This document shows, piece after piece, positions 26,793 through 33,523 of a stretch of DNA of 64,000 bases. The first letter of the stretch is position 1. The number at the start of each line of letters is the position of its first letter. Source of the stretch: Murdochiella sp. Marseille-P8839. Its GTDB lineage: Bacteria > Bacillota > Clostridia > Tissierellales > Peptoniphilaceae. Where the stretch lies: the NCBI GenBank assembly GCA_019753405.1, contig JAIKLF010000001.1, forward strand, positions 562,789 to 626,788, written 5' to 3'. The notes beneath the pieces were generated by a model. That model was not told the DNA's origin, made no database searches, and worked only from the letters and a program-made list of their open reading frames with translations. Position numbers and translations under genes: made by a program.

Positions 26793-27002
26793 TTATTCCT
26801 CCACATGGGCTACGTGATCAACCTTGGTTACCTTGTGTTGCATAATTTCGTCCAATGCAACGGTAACCGGTTTTTCGCCTTTGCTGTCCACTAACGGTTG
26901 CGATCCGTCCGTTAACAGACGCGCGCGTTTCATCACCATCACGCATACGTCGTAACGGCTCGGGCTGATTTCGCCCAGTTCTCGAAATGATGGATTAATC
27001 AT
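26793..27002 (-). CDS. rpoZ: DNA-directed RNA polymerase omega subunit
   Basis: Small polymerase subunit that helps beta' folding. The 69-residue product starts MINPSFRELGEISPSRYDVCV with GGGAGG upstream. SRYDVCVMVMKRARLL and the later DEIMQHKVT match the omega fold. It overlaps the gmk end by 8 nt. The gmk-rpoZ-coaBC-priA order is conserved across Bacillota. Confidence 0.95.
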   Translation of the reverse strand: MINPSFRELGEISPSRYDVCVMVMKRARLLTDGSQPLVDSKGEKPVTVALDEIMQHKVTKVDHVAHVEE

Positions 27003-27606
27003 GAAATTCCTCCCAATACGTTTCAATCAGTTCCGCATCAATGCGCTGATTCTCCGCATCGATAATATGTGACACCATCTCCGCACAGCGATCCACTTCA
27101 TCATTCACGACGGCATAGTCGTAATCGTGCAGCATGGAAATTTCCTTTTTCGCGTTGGTTAAACGCAGATGAATACTTTCTTCATCCTCGCTCCCGCGAT
27201 TACGAATGCGCGATTCCAAATCGTCGCGATGCGGAGGAAGTAGAAAGATATAGACGCCGCCGGGCATATTCTGTTTCACCTGCATCGCGCCCTGCACATC
27301 AATTTCCAAAAGAACATTTTCACCGGCAGCAAGCCGATCTAAAACGTACGCTTTCGGTGTGCCATAATAATTTCCGTGGACCTTAGCAAATTCAATCAGT
27401 TCCCCACGGTCGATGAGCGTATTGAATTCCGCAAGCGAATGAAAATAATAATTTTCGCCGTCTTTTTCCTGCGGGCGTTTTGCACGGGTGGTGGCGGAGA
27501 TACTCACTTTAAGGTCTTTGCGCTTCGCTTTTAGTGCTTCGCACACCGTTCCCTTGCCGACTCCGGACGGGCCGGACAATATGATCAACTTTCCCTGACG
27601 TCGCAT
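26995..27606 (-). CDS. gmk: Guanylate kinase
   Basis: Phosphorylates GMP to GDP, essential for GTP and for (p)ppGpp precursors. 203 residues with P-loop GPSGVGKGT (12-20), the GMP-binding SISATTRAKRPQEKDGENYYF and LLEIDVQGAMQVK. AGGAGG lies 5 nt from the ATG. It starts the long run to thiN. The 188-bp gap to the divergent rqcH contains a perfect palindrome. RemA and YicC, which sit here in Bacillus, are absent. Confidence 0.98.
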   Translation of the reverse strand: MRRQGKLIILSGPSGVGKGTVCEALKAKRKDLKVSISATTRAKRPQEKDGENYYFHSLAEFNTLIDRGELIEFAKVHGNYYGTPKAYVLDRLAAGENVLLEIDVQGAMQVKQNMPGGVYIFLLPPHRDDLESRIRNRGSEDEESIHLRLTNAKKEISMLHDYDYAVVNDEVDRCAEMVSHIIDAENQRIDAELIETYWEEFHD

Positions 27607-27631
27607 GGTTCCTCCTATTCTTTATAAAAAC

Positions 27632-27640
27632 AGTGTACCA
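27632..27640 (-). promoter_or_regulatory. Possible extended -10 promoter for gmk
   Basis: The minus strand reads TGGTACACT, a TG-N-TACACT element 26 bp before the gmk ATG. No matching -35 is evident. The adjoining palindrome would occupy roughly -33 to -68 of this promoter. Confidence 0.4.
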
Positions 27641-27656
27641 GGCAAAGAGCGGAAAA

Positions 27657-27692
27657 GCGATGAAATATGACAATATTGTCATATTTCATCGC
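27657..27692. repeat. Perfect 36-bp palindrome, possible operator
   Basis: GCGATGAAATATGACAAT is followed directly by its exact reverse complement, giving 18-bp arms with no central spacer and no mismatch. It lies in the divergent gmk/rqcH gap. There is no T run after it on the plus strand and only four T on the minus strand, so it is a poor terminator. A repressor or activator site acting on one or both genes is the likeliest use; I cannot match it to a known operator. Confidence 0.85.
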
Positions 27693-27764
27693 AACCTTAT
27701 GCGTGTCTTTCGCACTGTCTCCCTCGTTTCTCGTTTTTCTCTCCTTCGTTCCGCTTCGAGCGAA

Positions 27765-27773
27765 TGCTATAAT
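27765..27773 (+). promoter_or_regulatory. Extended -10 promoter for rqcH
   Basis: TGCTATAAT (TG-N-TATAAT) lies 21 bp upstream of the rqcH ATG; the -35 region is weak. The leader would be only about 15 nt, just holding the AAAGGA ribosome binding site. Confidence 0.55.
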
Positions 27774-27794
27774 AAATGCAGAAAGGATTTTCTC

Positions 27795-29567
27795 ATGACT
27801 TTTGATGGCATTACCATGCATGCGGTGGTTGCGGAGCTCAAGGAAAAGCTGCTCGGCGGACACCTGAAAAAGATGAATCAAATCGGCCCGACGCAGCTCA
27901 CCATGACGTTTTACGCCAATGGCGAAAATCTTTTGCTCTATCTTTCCTGTGATTCGTCAAACGGACGGCTGCATCTGACGACGAAAAAATACGCCAATCC
28001 GAAAACGCCGCCCAATTTCGTTATGCTTCTGCGCAAACATCTTGGTCAGGGCAAGTTGATCGGCATTGATCAGGTCGCCCTGGATCGTACCGTTCGTCTT
28101 CGCTTTCAAACGCGCAATGAACTGGGCGATACGGTGGAAAAGCAGCTTGTTTTGGAGGTGATGGGGCGCCACTCCAACCTCATTCTTCTCGATGAAAACG
28201 ATCGCGTTCTGGAGGCAGTGCGCCGCGTTTCCCATGATATGAGCCGTGTTCGTCAAATCTATCCCGGAAAAACATACACCGTTTTTCCGGCAAACAAGCG
28301 CGATGTACTCACGGAAGAGGTGTCCCTCACCACGCTCATCGAAGCCGCACAAAACGAGCAAAGTGGAGGGCTAACGGTAAAGCAGCTTTTCTATGGCCAA
28401 TTGACGGGCTTTTCTCCTCTTGTTTCCGTTGAACTGTGTGTACGTGCGGATGTCGCGCCCAATACGCCCATCGGTGCACTCACATCGGCGGAGCACGATG
28501 CCCTTGACCGCCAACTTTCCCTTCTTATTTCTGCTCTACGTGCCGATACCTACCATCCGGCGCTGTATCGTACTCCGAAAAATCAAGCTTACCCCTTTGC
28601 TTTGACGCATTATGGGGATCCTGAAGCGGAAGCCCCCTCCATCAGTGCACTCATTGATCGCCAAACGGCAGAAACAGCACGCGATGACGGGTTTGGGCAA
28701 CGTAAGGAGCATATGCGTCATCAGTTGGCGGCAGTACTCGATAAGAAAATGCGTAAGCGTGATCACTTGCGCGAAGATCTGATTCAGACCCAGAACCGCG
28801 AAGAATACAAAGAAGAAGCCGATTTATTGGCCGCCTATGCCCATACGGTGGAGAAAGGCCGTGACAGCATCGTGGTGAACGACTTTTTTCACGACAATCA
28901 GTCCCGTACGATTCCGCTGGATCCCAAAAAATCCGGTCATGAAAATATGGAGGCCAAATATCGCCAGTTTTCCAAGCTCAATACCGCGCATAAACTGTTG
29001 GCCGAAAGCATCCCGCGTCTGGAAGAAGAAATTCGCTACCTTGAACAATTGGGCGAGATGCTGGAACAAACGCAGGAAATGGAGGAACTGGAAGCCGTTC
29101 AGCAGGAATTTGAGCGTGAAGGCATCCTTCCAAAACATAAGCGAAAGAAGAAAGCGGCATCATCTGCCGCGCTTCCGCCACGCCAATTCCGCACCAAAAA
29201 CGGCTTTACCGTCCTGATCGGGCGAAACAATGCACAAAACGACCACTTAACGCTAAAAGTGGCGGATAAAGAGGATTTCTTTTTTCATTCGAAGACCGTT
29301 CCGGGTGCGCATGTGATTTTGCGCACGGCAGGACGTCAGGTTGAACAGAAAGATATGGAAGCAGCGGCCTATCTGGCGGCGAAGTATTCCTCGCGTTCCA
29401 AAGAAAGTGCCGTGGAAATCGACTATACGCAAAAAAAACATGTGTATAAAGCAAAGGGTGCAAAACCCGGCATGGTCTACTATAAAGAATTTCGAACGCT
29501 CGTCATCAATCCCCTGGCCGATGCAGAAGATCTTCTGGAGGACAACAAATCGGAAACATCCTCATAA
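27795..29567 (+). CDS. rqcH: Ribosome quality control protein RqcH (NFACT family; formerly fibronectin-binding protein)
   Basis: Binds obstructed 50S subunits carrying peptidyl-tRNA and recruits tRNA-Ala to add C-terminal alanine tails that mark stalled peptides for degradation. The 590-residue product has the NFACT-N domain with the conserved D97-R98 pair (LDRTV), at the same numbering I recall for B. subtilis RqcH. A helix-hairpin-helix region, a long coiled coil (about 290-450) and the C-terminal NFACT-R domain (HSKTVPGAHVILR; YTQKKHVYKAKGAKPGMV) follow. I chose the ATG at 27795 because AAAGGA precedes it and because the reading frame further upstream runs through the palindrome. It stands divergent from gmk and convergent with the U32 gene. 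Confidence 0.95.
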   Translation: MTFDGITMHAVVAELKEKLLGGHLKKMNQIGPTQLTMTFYANGENLLLYLSCDSSNGRLHLTTKKYANPKTPPNFVMLLRKHLGQGKLIGIDQVALDRTVRLRFQTRNELGDTVEKQLVLEVMGRHSNLILLDENDRVLEAVRRVSHDMSRVRQIYPGKTYTVFPANKRDVLTEEVSLTTLIEAAQNEQSGGLTVKQLFYGQLTGFSPLVSVELCVRADVAPNTPIGALTSAEHDALDRQLSLLISALRADTYHPALYRTPKNQAYPFALTHYGDPEAEAPSISALIDRQTAETARDDGFGQRKEHMRHQLAAVLDKKMRKRDHLREDLIQTQNREEYKEEADLLAAYAHTVEKGRDSIVVNDFFHDNQSRTIPLDPKKSGHENMEAKYRQFSKLNTAHKLLAESIPRLEEEIRYLEQLGEMLEQTQEMEELEAVQQEFEREGILPKHKRKKKAASSAALPPRQFRTKNGFTVLIGRNNAQNDHLTLKVADKEDFFFHSKTVPGAHVILRTAGRQVEQKDMEAAAYLAAKYSSRSKESAVEIDYTQKKHVYKAKGAKPGMVYYKEFRTLVINPLADAEDLLEDNKSETSS

Positions 29568-29596
29568 AATTTTACAAGGACAAATTTTACAGGGAC
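29567..29596. repeat. Tandem 15-bp repeat at the rqcH/U32 junction
   Basis: AAATTTTACAAGGAC is followed at once by AAATTTTACAGGGAC, one mismatch. The first copy begins at the last base of the rqcH stop codon and the second contains the stop of the convergent U32 gene. It looks like a slippage duplication; there is no hairpin. Confidence 0.7.
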
Positions 29597-30834
29597 GTTT
29601 CCTTCGCGCGTCGCAACATATCGCCAACGGAACAATTTCCCGGCTTCGGCATCGTGACAATGGATTTTGGCGTTTTTGCCCTTTCAAGCGAAACGCCGTC
29701 TTCGGTGAAGAGGGCGGATAACTCCCATTCCAATGTTTTCCCTGTGGTCATCATTTCCAAATGATCCCCTACGGAAAATGCATTGCGCACTTCCACCGAA
29801 ATGATATTTTTTTTCTCATCGACGGCCGTCACCACGCCGATAAAATCATACTCTTGGATGTACGAGGTGGATGCGTAGTTTTGCCCTTCCGATCCCGGGT
29901 TTCCGAACAAAAATCCGGTCGTGAATGCGCGATGACTGGTTTTTTGAATTTCCTTCAGGCAATACGAGATCAGATCCTCGCTCCACGTTCCGTCTTCGAT
30001 CGCATCCAACGCGAGACGATAGGCATGCACCACCGTCCCGACATAATAAGCGCTCTTTACGCGCCCTTCAATTTTTAAGCTGCCTATTCCGTTTGCCATG
30101 AGTTCCGGCAGATGCGGCAAGAGGCATAAGTCCTTTGAATTCATGATGAACGTGCCGCGTTCATTTTCTTCAATCGGAAAGTACTCGCCCGGACGTGTTT
30201 CTTCCATTAACGCATATTTCCAGCGACATGCCTGTGCACAGTCACCACGATTGGCATCTCTTCCGGTCATGTAGTTGGAAAGTAAACACCGGCCGGAATG
30301 GGAAATACACATAGCGCCGTGTACAAAACATTCCAATTCCAGCTTCGGATCAATGGTTTTACGAATCGTAGCGATTTCGAAAAGCGTAAGTTCGCGCGCT
30401 AACACGATGCGCTTTGCGCCCTGATTACCCCAGAACTGCACGGTTTTGGCATTCATGAGGCTCGCCTGCGTAGAGATATGAATCGGAAGGGACGTCTCTT
30501 CACGAATCACCTGAAAAATCCCCGGATCCGAGACAATGACGGCGTCCACGCCCATTTTTTCCAATGCTTTCGCCGTATCGGCAAGGCCGACAAAGTCCGA
30601 TTCATGGGCAAGTATATTCATCGTGACGTACACGTTCGCGTCACGATGATGCGCATAATCCACAGCCTGTTGAAGCGTGGTCAACGAAAAATTCCGAGAT
30701 GCTGTGCGCAGGCCGTAGCGATCCAGCGCCAGATAGACGGCATCCGCGCCGAAGTGCAAAGCGGTGCGCAGTTTTTCTTCGTCTCCCGCAGGCGCCAGTA
30801 ACTCCACCTTTTTTTTATTGCTCGACATGCCCAT
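29587..30834 (-). CDS. U32-family protein, probable tRNA hydroxylation protein TrhP
   Basis: Annotated in databases as peptidase U32, but the bacterial members with known function (TrhP, RlhA) hydroxylate RNA; TrhP makes 5-hydroxyuridine at tRNA position 34 using prephenate. The 415 residues include ELLAPAGDEEKL near the start and the Cys-rich core FVHGAMCISHSGRCLLSNYM ... RGDCAQACRWKY, whose cysteines fit the family's Fe-S site, then a C-terminal beta domain. In Bacillus trhP1/trhP2 lie in the alaS-ireB-ruvX-DUF1292 neighbourhood, as here, so TrhP is favoured. A second ATG at 30828 is an alternative start. It overlaps rnjA by 20 nt. Confidence 0.88.
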   Translation of the reverse strand: MGMSSNKKKVELLAPAGDEEKLRTALHFGADAVYLALDRYGLRTASRNFSLTTLQQAVDYAHHRDANVYVTMNILAHESDFVGLADTAKALEKMGVDAVIVSDPGIFQVIREETSLPIHISTQASLMNAKTVQFWGNQGAKRIVLARELTLFEIATIRKTIDPKLELECFVHGAMCISHSGRCLLSNYMTGRDANRGDCAQACRWKYALMEETRPGEYFPIEENERGTFIMNSKDLCLLPHLPELMANGIGSLKIEGRVKSAYYVGTVVHAYRLALDAIEDGTWSEDLISYCLKEIQKTSHRAFTTGFLFGNPGSEGQNYASTSYIQEYDFIGVVTAVDEKKNIISVEVRNAFSVGDHLEMMTTGKTLEWELSALFTEDGVSLERAKTPKSIVTMPKPGNCSVGDMLRRAKETSL

Positions 30835-32515
30835 CCGTCTCCATGATGATCGTAAGAATCATCGGGTTGCGTTGAATTTCTTTATAGACATAGCTCTTTA
30901 CTTCTTCACGCATACGTGACTTCAGGAAGGCCCAATCCGTAATTTTACGTCGCTTGGCATCGTCGAAAATCTGAATCACAATCTTTTTCAGTTCCTCAAT
31001 AACGTCCACATTGTCTTTCATATAAATGAATCCGCGCGAGATGATTTCGGGTCCGGCGACCACTTCATGCGTATTGCGATCCACCGTGACGACCAGCGAA
31101 ATCATACCGTCATCGGCCAGACGTTTGCGGTCATTCAACACGACAGAGCCGACATCGCCGATGCCTAAGCCGTCGATAAGAATCTGTCCGGCCTGTACTT
31201 TTTCATCCATGTTGGCAACCACAGTTTTTCCGACACGATTAAATTCAATGACACTGCCGTTTTCAGCCATGAGAATATGATCTTCCGGCAAGCCGAGATC
31301 CATCGCCAGCTTTTTATGTGTAATAAGCATACGCGGTTCACCATGCGCAGGAATAAAGTATTCCTCGTTTACCAACGAGTGCATGAGCTTAATTTCTTCC
31401 TGACAGGCATGTCCGGAAACATGCACATTCTGAAGCGAAGAATAAACCACGCGGCATCCGCGCAGCATCAGCGCGTTGATCATGTCTCCGATGCTCTTTT
31501 CATTGCCCGGAATCATGGACGCGGAGAGGATGATCGTATCGTCTTCGCCGACCGTGATTTGCCGATGAGAACCGTTGGACATACGCGAAAGCGCACTCAT
31601 CGGTTCGCCTTGCGAGCCGGTGATCAGCAGGCAAACTTCATCCGGTTTGTATTTTTCCACATCTTTAATGTCAATTAATGTCTTGCTTTGTACACGCAGA
31701 TAGCCCAATTCGCTTGCTACCGCGACATTGTTGAGCATGGAACGACCGGACAGAGCTACTTTACGATGATTCGCCTCTGCCGCCTCAATAATCTGCTGTA
31801 CACGATGAAGGTTGGATGCAAACGTAGCGACGATCAGACGCCCCTTGGTGTTGCTGAAGATTTGCTTAAACGTCTCCCCCACGCTGCGCTCGCTGAGCGT
31901 ATAACCCGGGCGCTCCACGTTGGTGGAATCGCTGTAAAGAGCCAACACTCCTTCCTCACCCAGTTCCGCCAGGCGATGAATATCCGTCGGTTCATGATCA
32001 ATGGGGGTGAAATCGAACTTAAAATCCCCGGTAAAAAGGATGGTTCCCACCGGATTGTGCACGGCAATGGCACAGGCATCCGGAATGCTGTGTGCAACGC
32101 GAATAAACTCACAGTCCAGTGCACCCAGGCGCAACACATCACCGGCTTTTACATATTTAATTACGGACGGATTAATGCCGTGTTCTTTGAATTTGTTCTC
32201 CAGCATGCCCCCGGTAAGTCGTGTGCAATAGACATTGGTCTGCAGTTTTTTGAGGACATACGGCACCGCGCCGTAATGATCCTCATGGCCATGCGTCAAC
32301 AAAATCCCCCGCAGTTTTTCCTTGTTCTTCTCCAAATAGGAAATATCCGGGATCACGGTGTCTACGCCGGGCATATCTTCATCCGGAAACGTCAGGCCGG
32401 CGTCGATCACAATCATATCATTGCCGTATTCGACCACCGCCATGTTCTTTCCGATTTCGCGCAATCCGCCCAGCGGAATCACCCGTAATCGTTTTATATT
32501 TGCTTTTGTTTTCAA
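30815..32515 (-). CDS. rnjA: Ribonuclease J
   Basis: Metallo-beta-lactamase-fold nuclease with endo- and 5'-3' exonuclease activity, central to mRNA decay and rRNA processing in Bacillota. 566 residues with HGHEDH (H75, H77, D79, H80), TGDFKFD, the beta-CASP region (VATFASNLHRVQQ, ITGSQGEPMSALSRM, HVSGHA) and C-terminal domain. The start is TTG, well placed after AGGAGG (7 nt) and overlapping the DUF1292 stop; no ATG occurs in the next 24 codons. Only one RNase J is in the window, so J1 or J2 type is unresolved. Confidence 0.95.
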   Translation of the reverse strand: MKTKANIKRLRVIPLGGLREIGKNMAVVEYGNDMIVIDAGLTFPDEDMPGVDTVIPDISYLEKNKEKLRGILLTHGHEDHYGAVPYVLKKLQTNVYCTRLTGGMLENKFKEHGINPSVIKYVKAGDVLRLGALDCEFIRVAHSIPDACAIAVHNPVGTILFTGDFKFDFTPIDHEPTDIHRLAELGEEGVLALYSDSTNVERPGYTLSERSVGETFKQIFSNTKGRLIVATFASNLHRVQQIIEAAEANHRKVALSGRSMLNNVAVASELGYLRVQSKTLIDIKDVEKYKPDEVCLLITGSQGEPMSALSRMSNGSHRQITVGEDDTIILSASMIPGNEKSIGDMINALMLRGCRVVYSSLQNVHVSGHACQEEIKLMHSLVNEEYFIPAHGEPRMLITHKKLAMDLGLPEDHILMAENGSVIEFNRVGKTVVANMDEKVQAGQILIDGLGIGDVGSVVLNDRKRLADDGMISLVVTVDRNTHEVVAGPEIISRGFIYMKDNVDVIEELKKIVIQIFDDAKRRKITDWAFLKSRMREEVKSYVYKEIQRNPMILTIIMETDGHVEQ

Positions 32516-32778
32516 CGATTTTCCTCCTCTTCTTCTTTTTCTCTTTTTGTTCTATTTAATTCCTCGAAGGCTTCGCTCACCTCATCGAGTTCTTGTTCGG
32601 ATTCCAATGCTGCAAAGACCATATCGTCTCCATCGGCAAAATAACGCAAAAAGAAGGAAGTACCATCCTCATGGTCTTCCACAAAACAATAGTTTCTATC
32701 CTCCAAGGAAAATGACGCAAGAAGATCAAACACTACGTCACGTTCCCCGTCATTAACTACAATCTGTTCTCTGTTCAT
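32512..32778 (-). CDS. DUF1292 family protein (YrzB-like)
   Basis: Small acidic protein of unknown function, 88 residues. It begins MNREQIVVNDGERDVVFDLL and contains DRNYCFVEDHEDGTSFFLRY, matching the DUF1292 pattern, with a Glu-rich tail. ATG overlaps the ruvX stop (TAATG). In many Bacillota it follows alaS, ireB and ruvX, as here. Role unknown; context suggests translation or RNA metabolism only loosely. Confidence 0.88.
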   Translation of the reverse strand: MNREQIVVNDGERDVVFDLLASFSLEDRNYCFVEDHEDGTSFFLRYFADGDDMVFAALESEQELDEVSEAFEELNRTKREKEEEEENR

Positions 32779-33191
32779 TATTTTTCCCGTCTGTCCAGCC
32801 ATTGCTGAAGAATAAACGTTGCCGCAATCGCGTCAACAACCTGTTTCCGTTTCTCCCGACGCACGCCGGTCTTCATCAGCACCGTGCTCGCCTGAATGGT
32901 ACTCAATCTCTCGTCCTGATACGTCACGGCATACCCCTTTTTCGTTAATTCGGCACCGAAGCTTTTCGCTCGGCGAGCCGAATCGCTCATCTGATTATTC
33001 ATATGCTTGGGCAAGCCGATAACAATTTCTTGAATAGCAAACGCACAAATGATCTCATCCAATGCGACAAGATCCGCCGCCAGTGTCGACCGATGAATGG
33101 TCGTATGGGCTTGCGCAATGAGATAGGTGGGGTCGCTTAACGCCACCCCTATGGTTTTTGTACCGATATCCAATCCCATTGCGCGTGTCAA
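32778..33191 (-). CDS. ruvX: Putative pre-16S rRNA nuclease (YqgF/RuvX)
   Basis: RNase H-fold protein that processes the 5' end of pre-16S rRNA. 137 residues with GLDIGTKTIGVALSDP (metal Asp), IVIGLPKHMNN, YQDERLSTIQA (second acidic residue) and VDAIAATFILQQWL (third Asp). The best start is a TTG with AGGGGA upstream, giving MTRAMGLDIG; an ATG four codons later lacks a site. Close to ireB (14 bp) and overlapping DUF1292 by one base. Confidence 0.94.
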   Translation of the reverse strand: MTRAMGLDIGTKTIGVALSDPTYLIAQAHTTIHRSTLAADLVALDEIICAFAIQEIVIGLPKHMNNQMSDSARRAKSFGAELTKKGYAVTYQDERLSTIQASTVLMKTGVRREKRKQVVDAIAATFILQQWLDRREK

Positions 33192-33205
33192 CCCATATCC
33201 CCTTC

Positions 33206-33472
33206 CTACGAAGGAATATTATGTCCTTCAAGATAATACGACAGCAACGTCGAAAGCAGTTCGTCTCGATCAATTTGACGAATGAGCTTGCGCGCACCGT
33301 TATAGCTCGTAATGTATGTCGGATCGCCGGAAAGAATGTAACCGATAATCTGATTCTCCGGCGCATAACCCTTTTCTTTAAGGGAGGCATACACACTGGC
33401 CAAAATTTCTTCCATATTGTGTCGTTCTTCAATCGGCGTAAAAAGCATCGTTTCGCTGAAATCTTTTGACAT
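33206..33472 (-). CDS. ireB: IreB family regulatory phosphoprotein (DUF965)
   Basis: 88-residue protein homologous to Enterococcus IreB, a negative regulator of cephalosporin resistance phosphorylated by the PASTA kinase IreK. The core NQIIGYILSGDPTYITSYNGARKLIR is highly characteristic of DUF965. The N-terminus MSKDFSETMLF has a Thr (T8) near the place of the enterococcal phospho-threonines. AGGAGG precedes the ATG. Kinase and phosphatase candidates are prkC and stp at 16.8-19.5 kb. Confidence 0.94.
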   Translation of the reverse strand: MSKDFSETMLFTPIEERHNMEEILASVYASLKEKGYAPENQIIGYILSGDPTYITSYNGARKLIRQIDRDELLSTLLSYYLEGHNIPS

Positions 33473-33523
33473 CTTCGCCTCCTAACCATATTGTGCGTAA
33501 CGCATCGTGAGGATTCGGCTGAA

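Noticed and set aside
27657-27692. Palindrome as a transcription terminator
   Set aside because: No T run follows on the plus strand and only four T on the minus strand. A terminator there would also block no upstream gene on either strand, since both flanking genes start outward from this gap.
31688-32488. 266-codon plus-strand frame opposite rnjA
   Set aside because: Shadow of RNase J codons; no start signal or recognisable domain, while rnjA is complete and well conserved.
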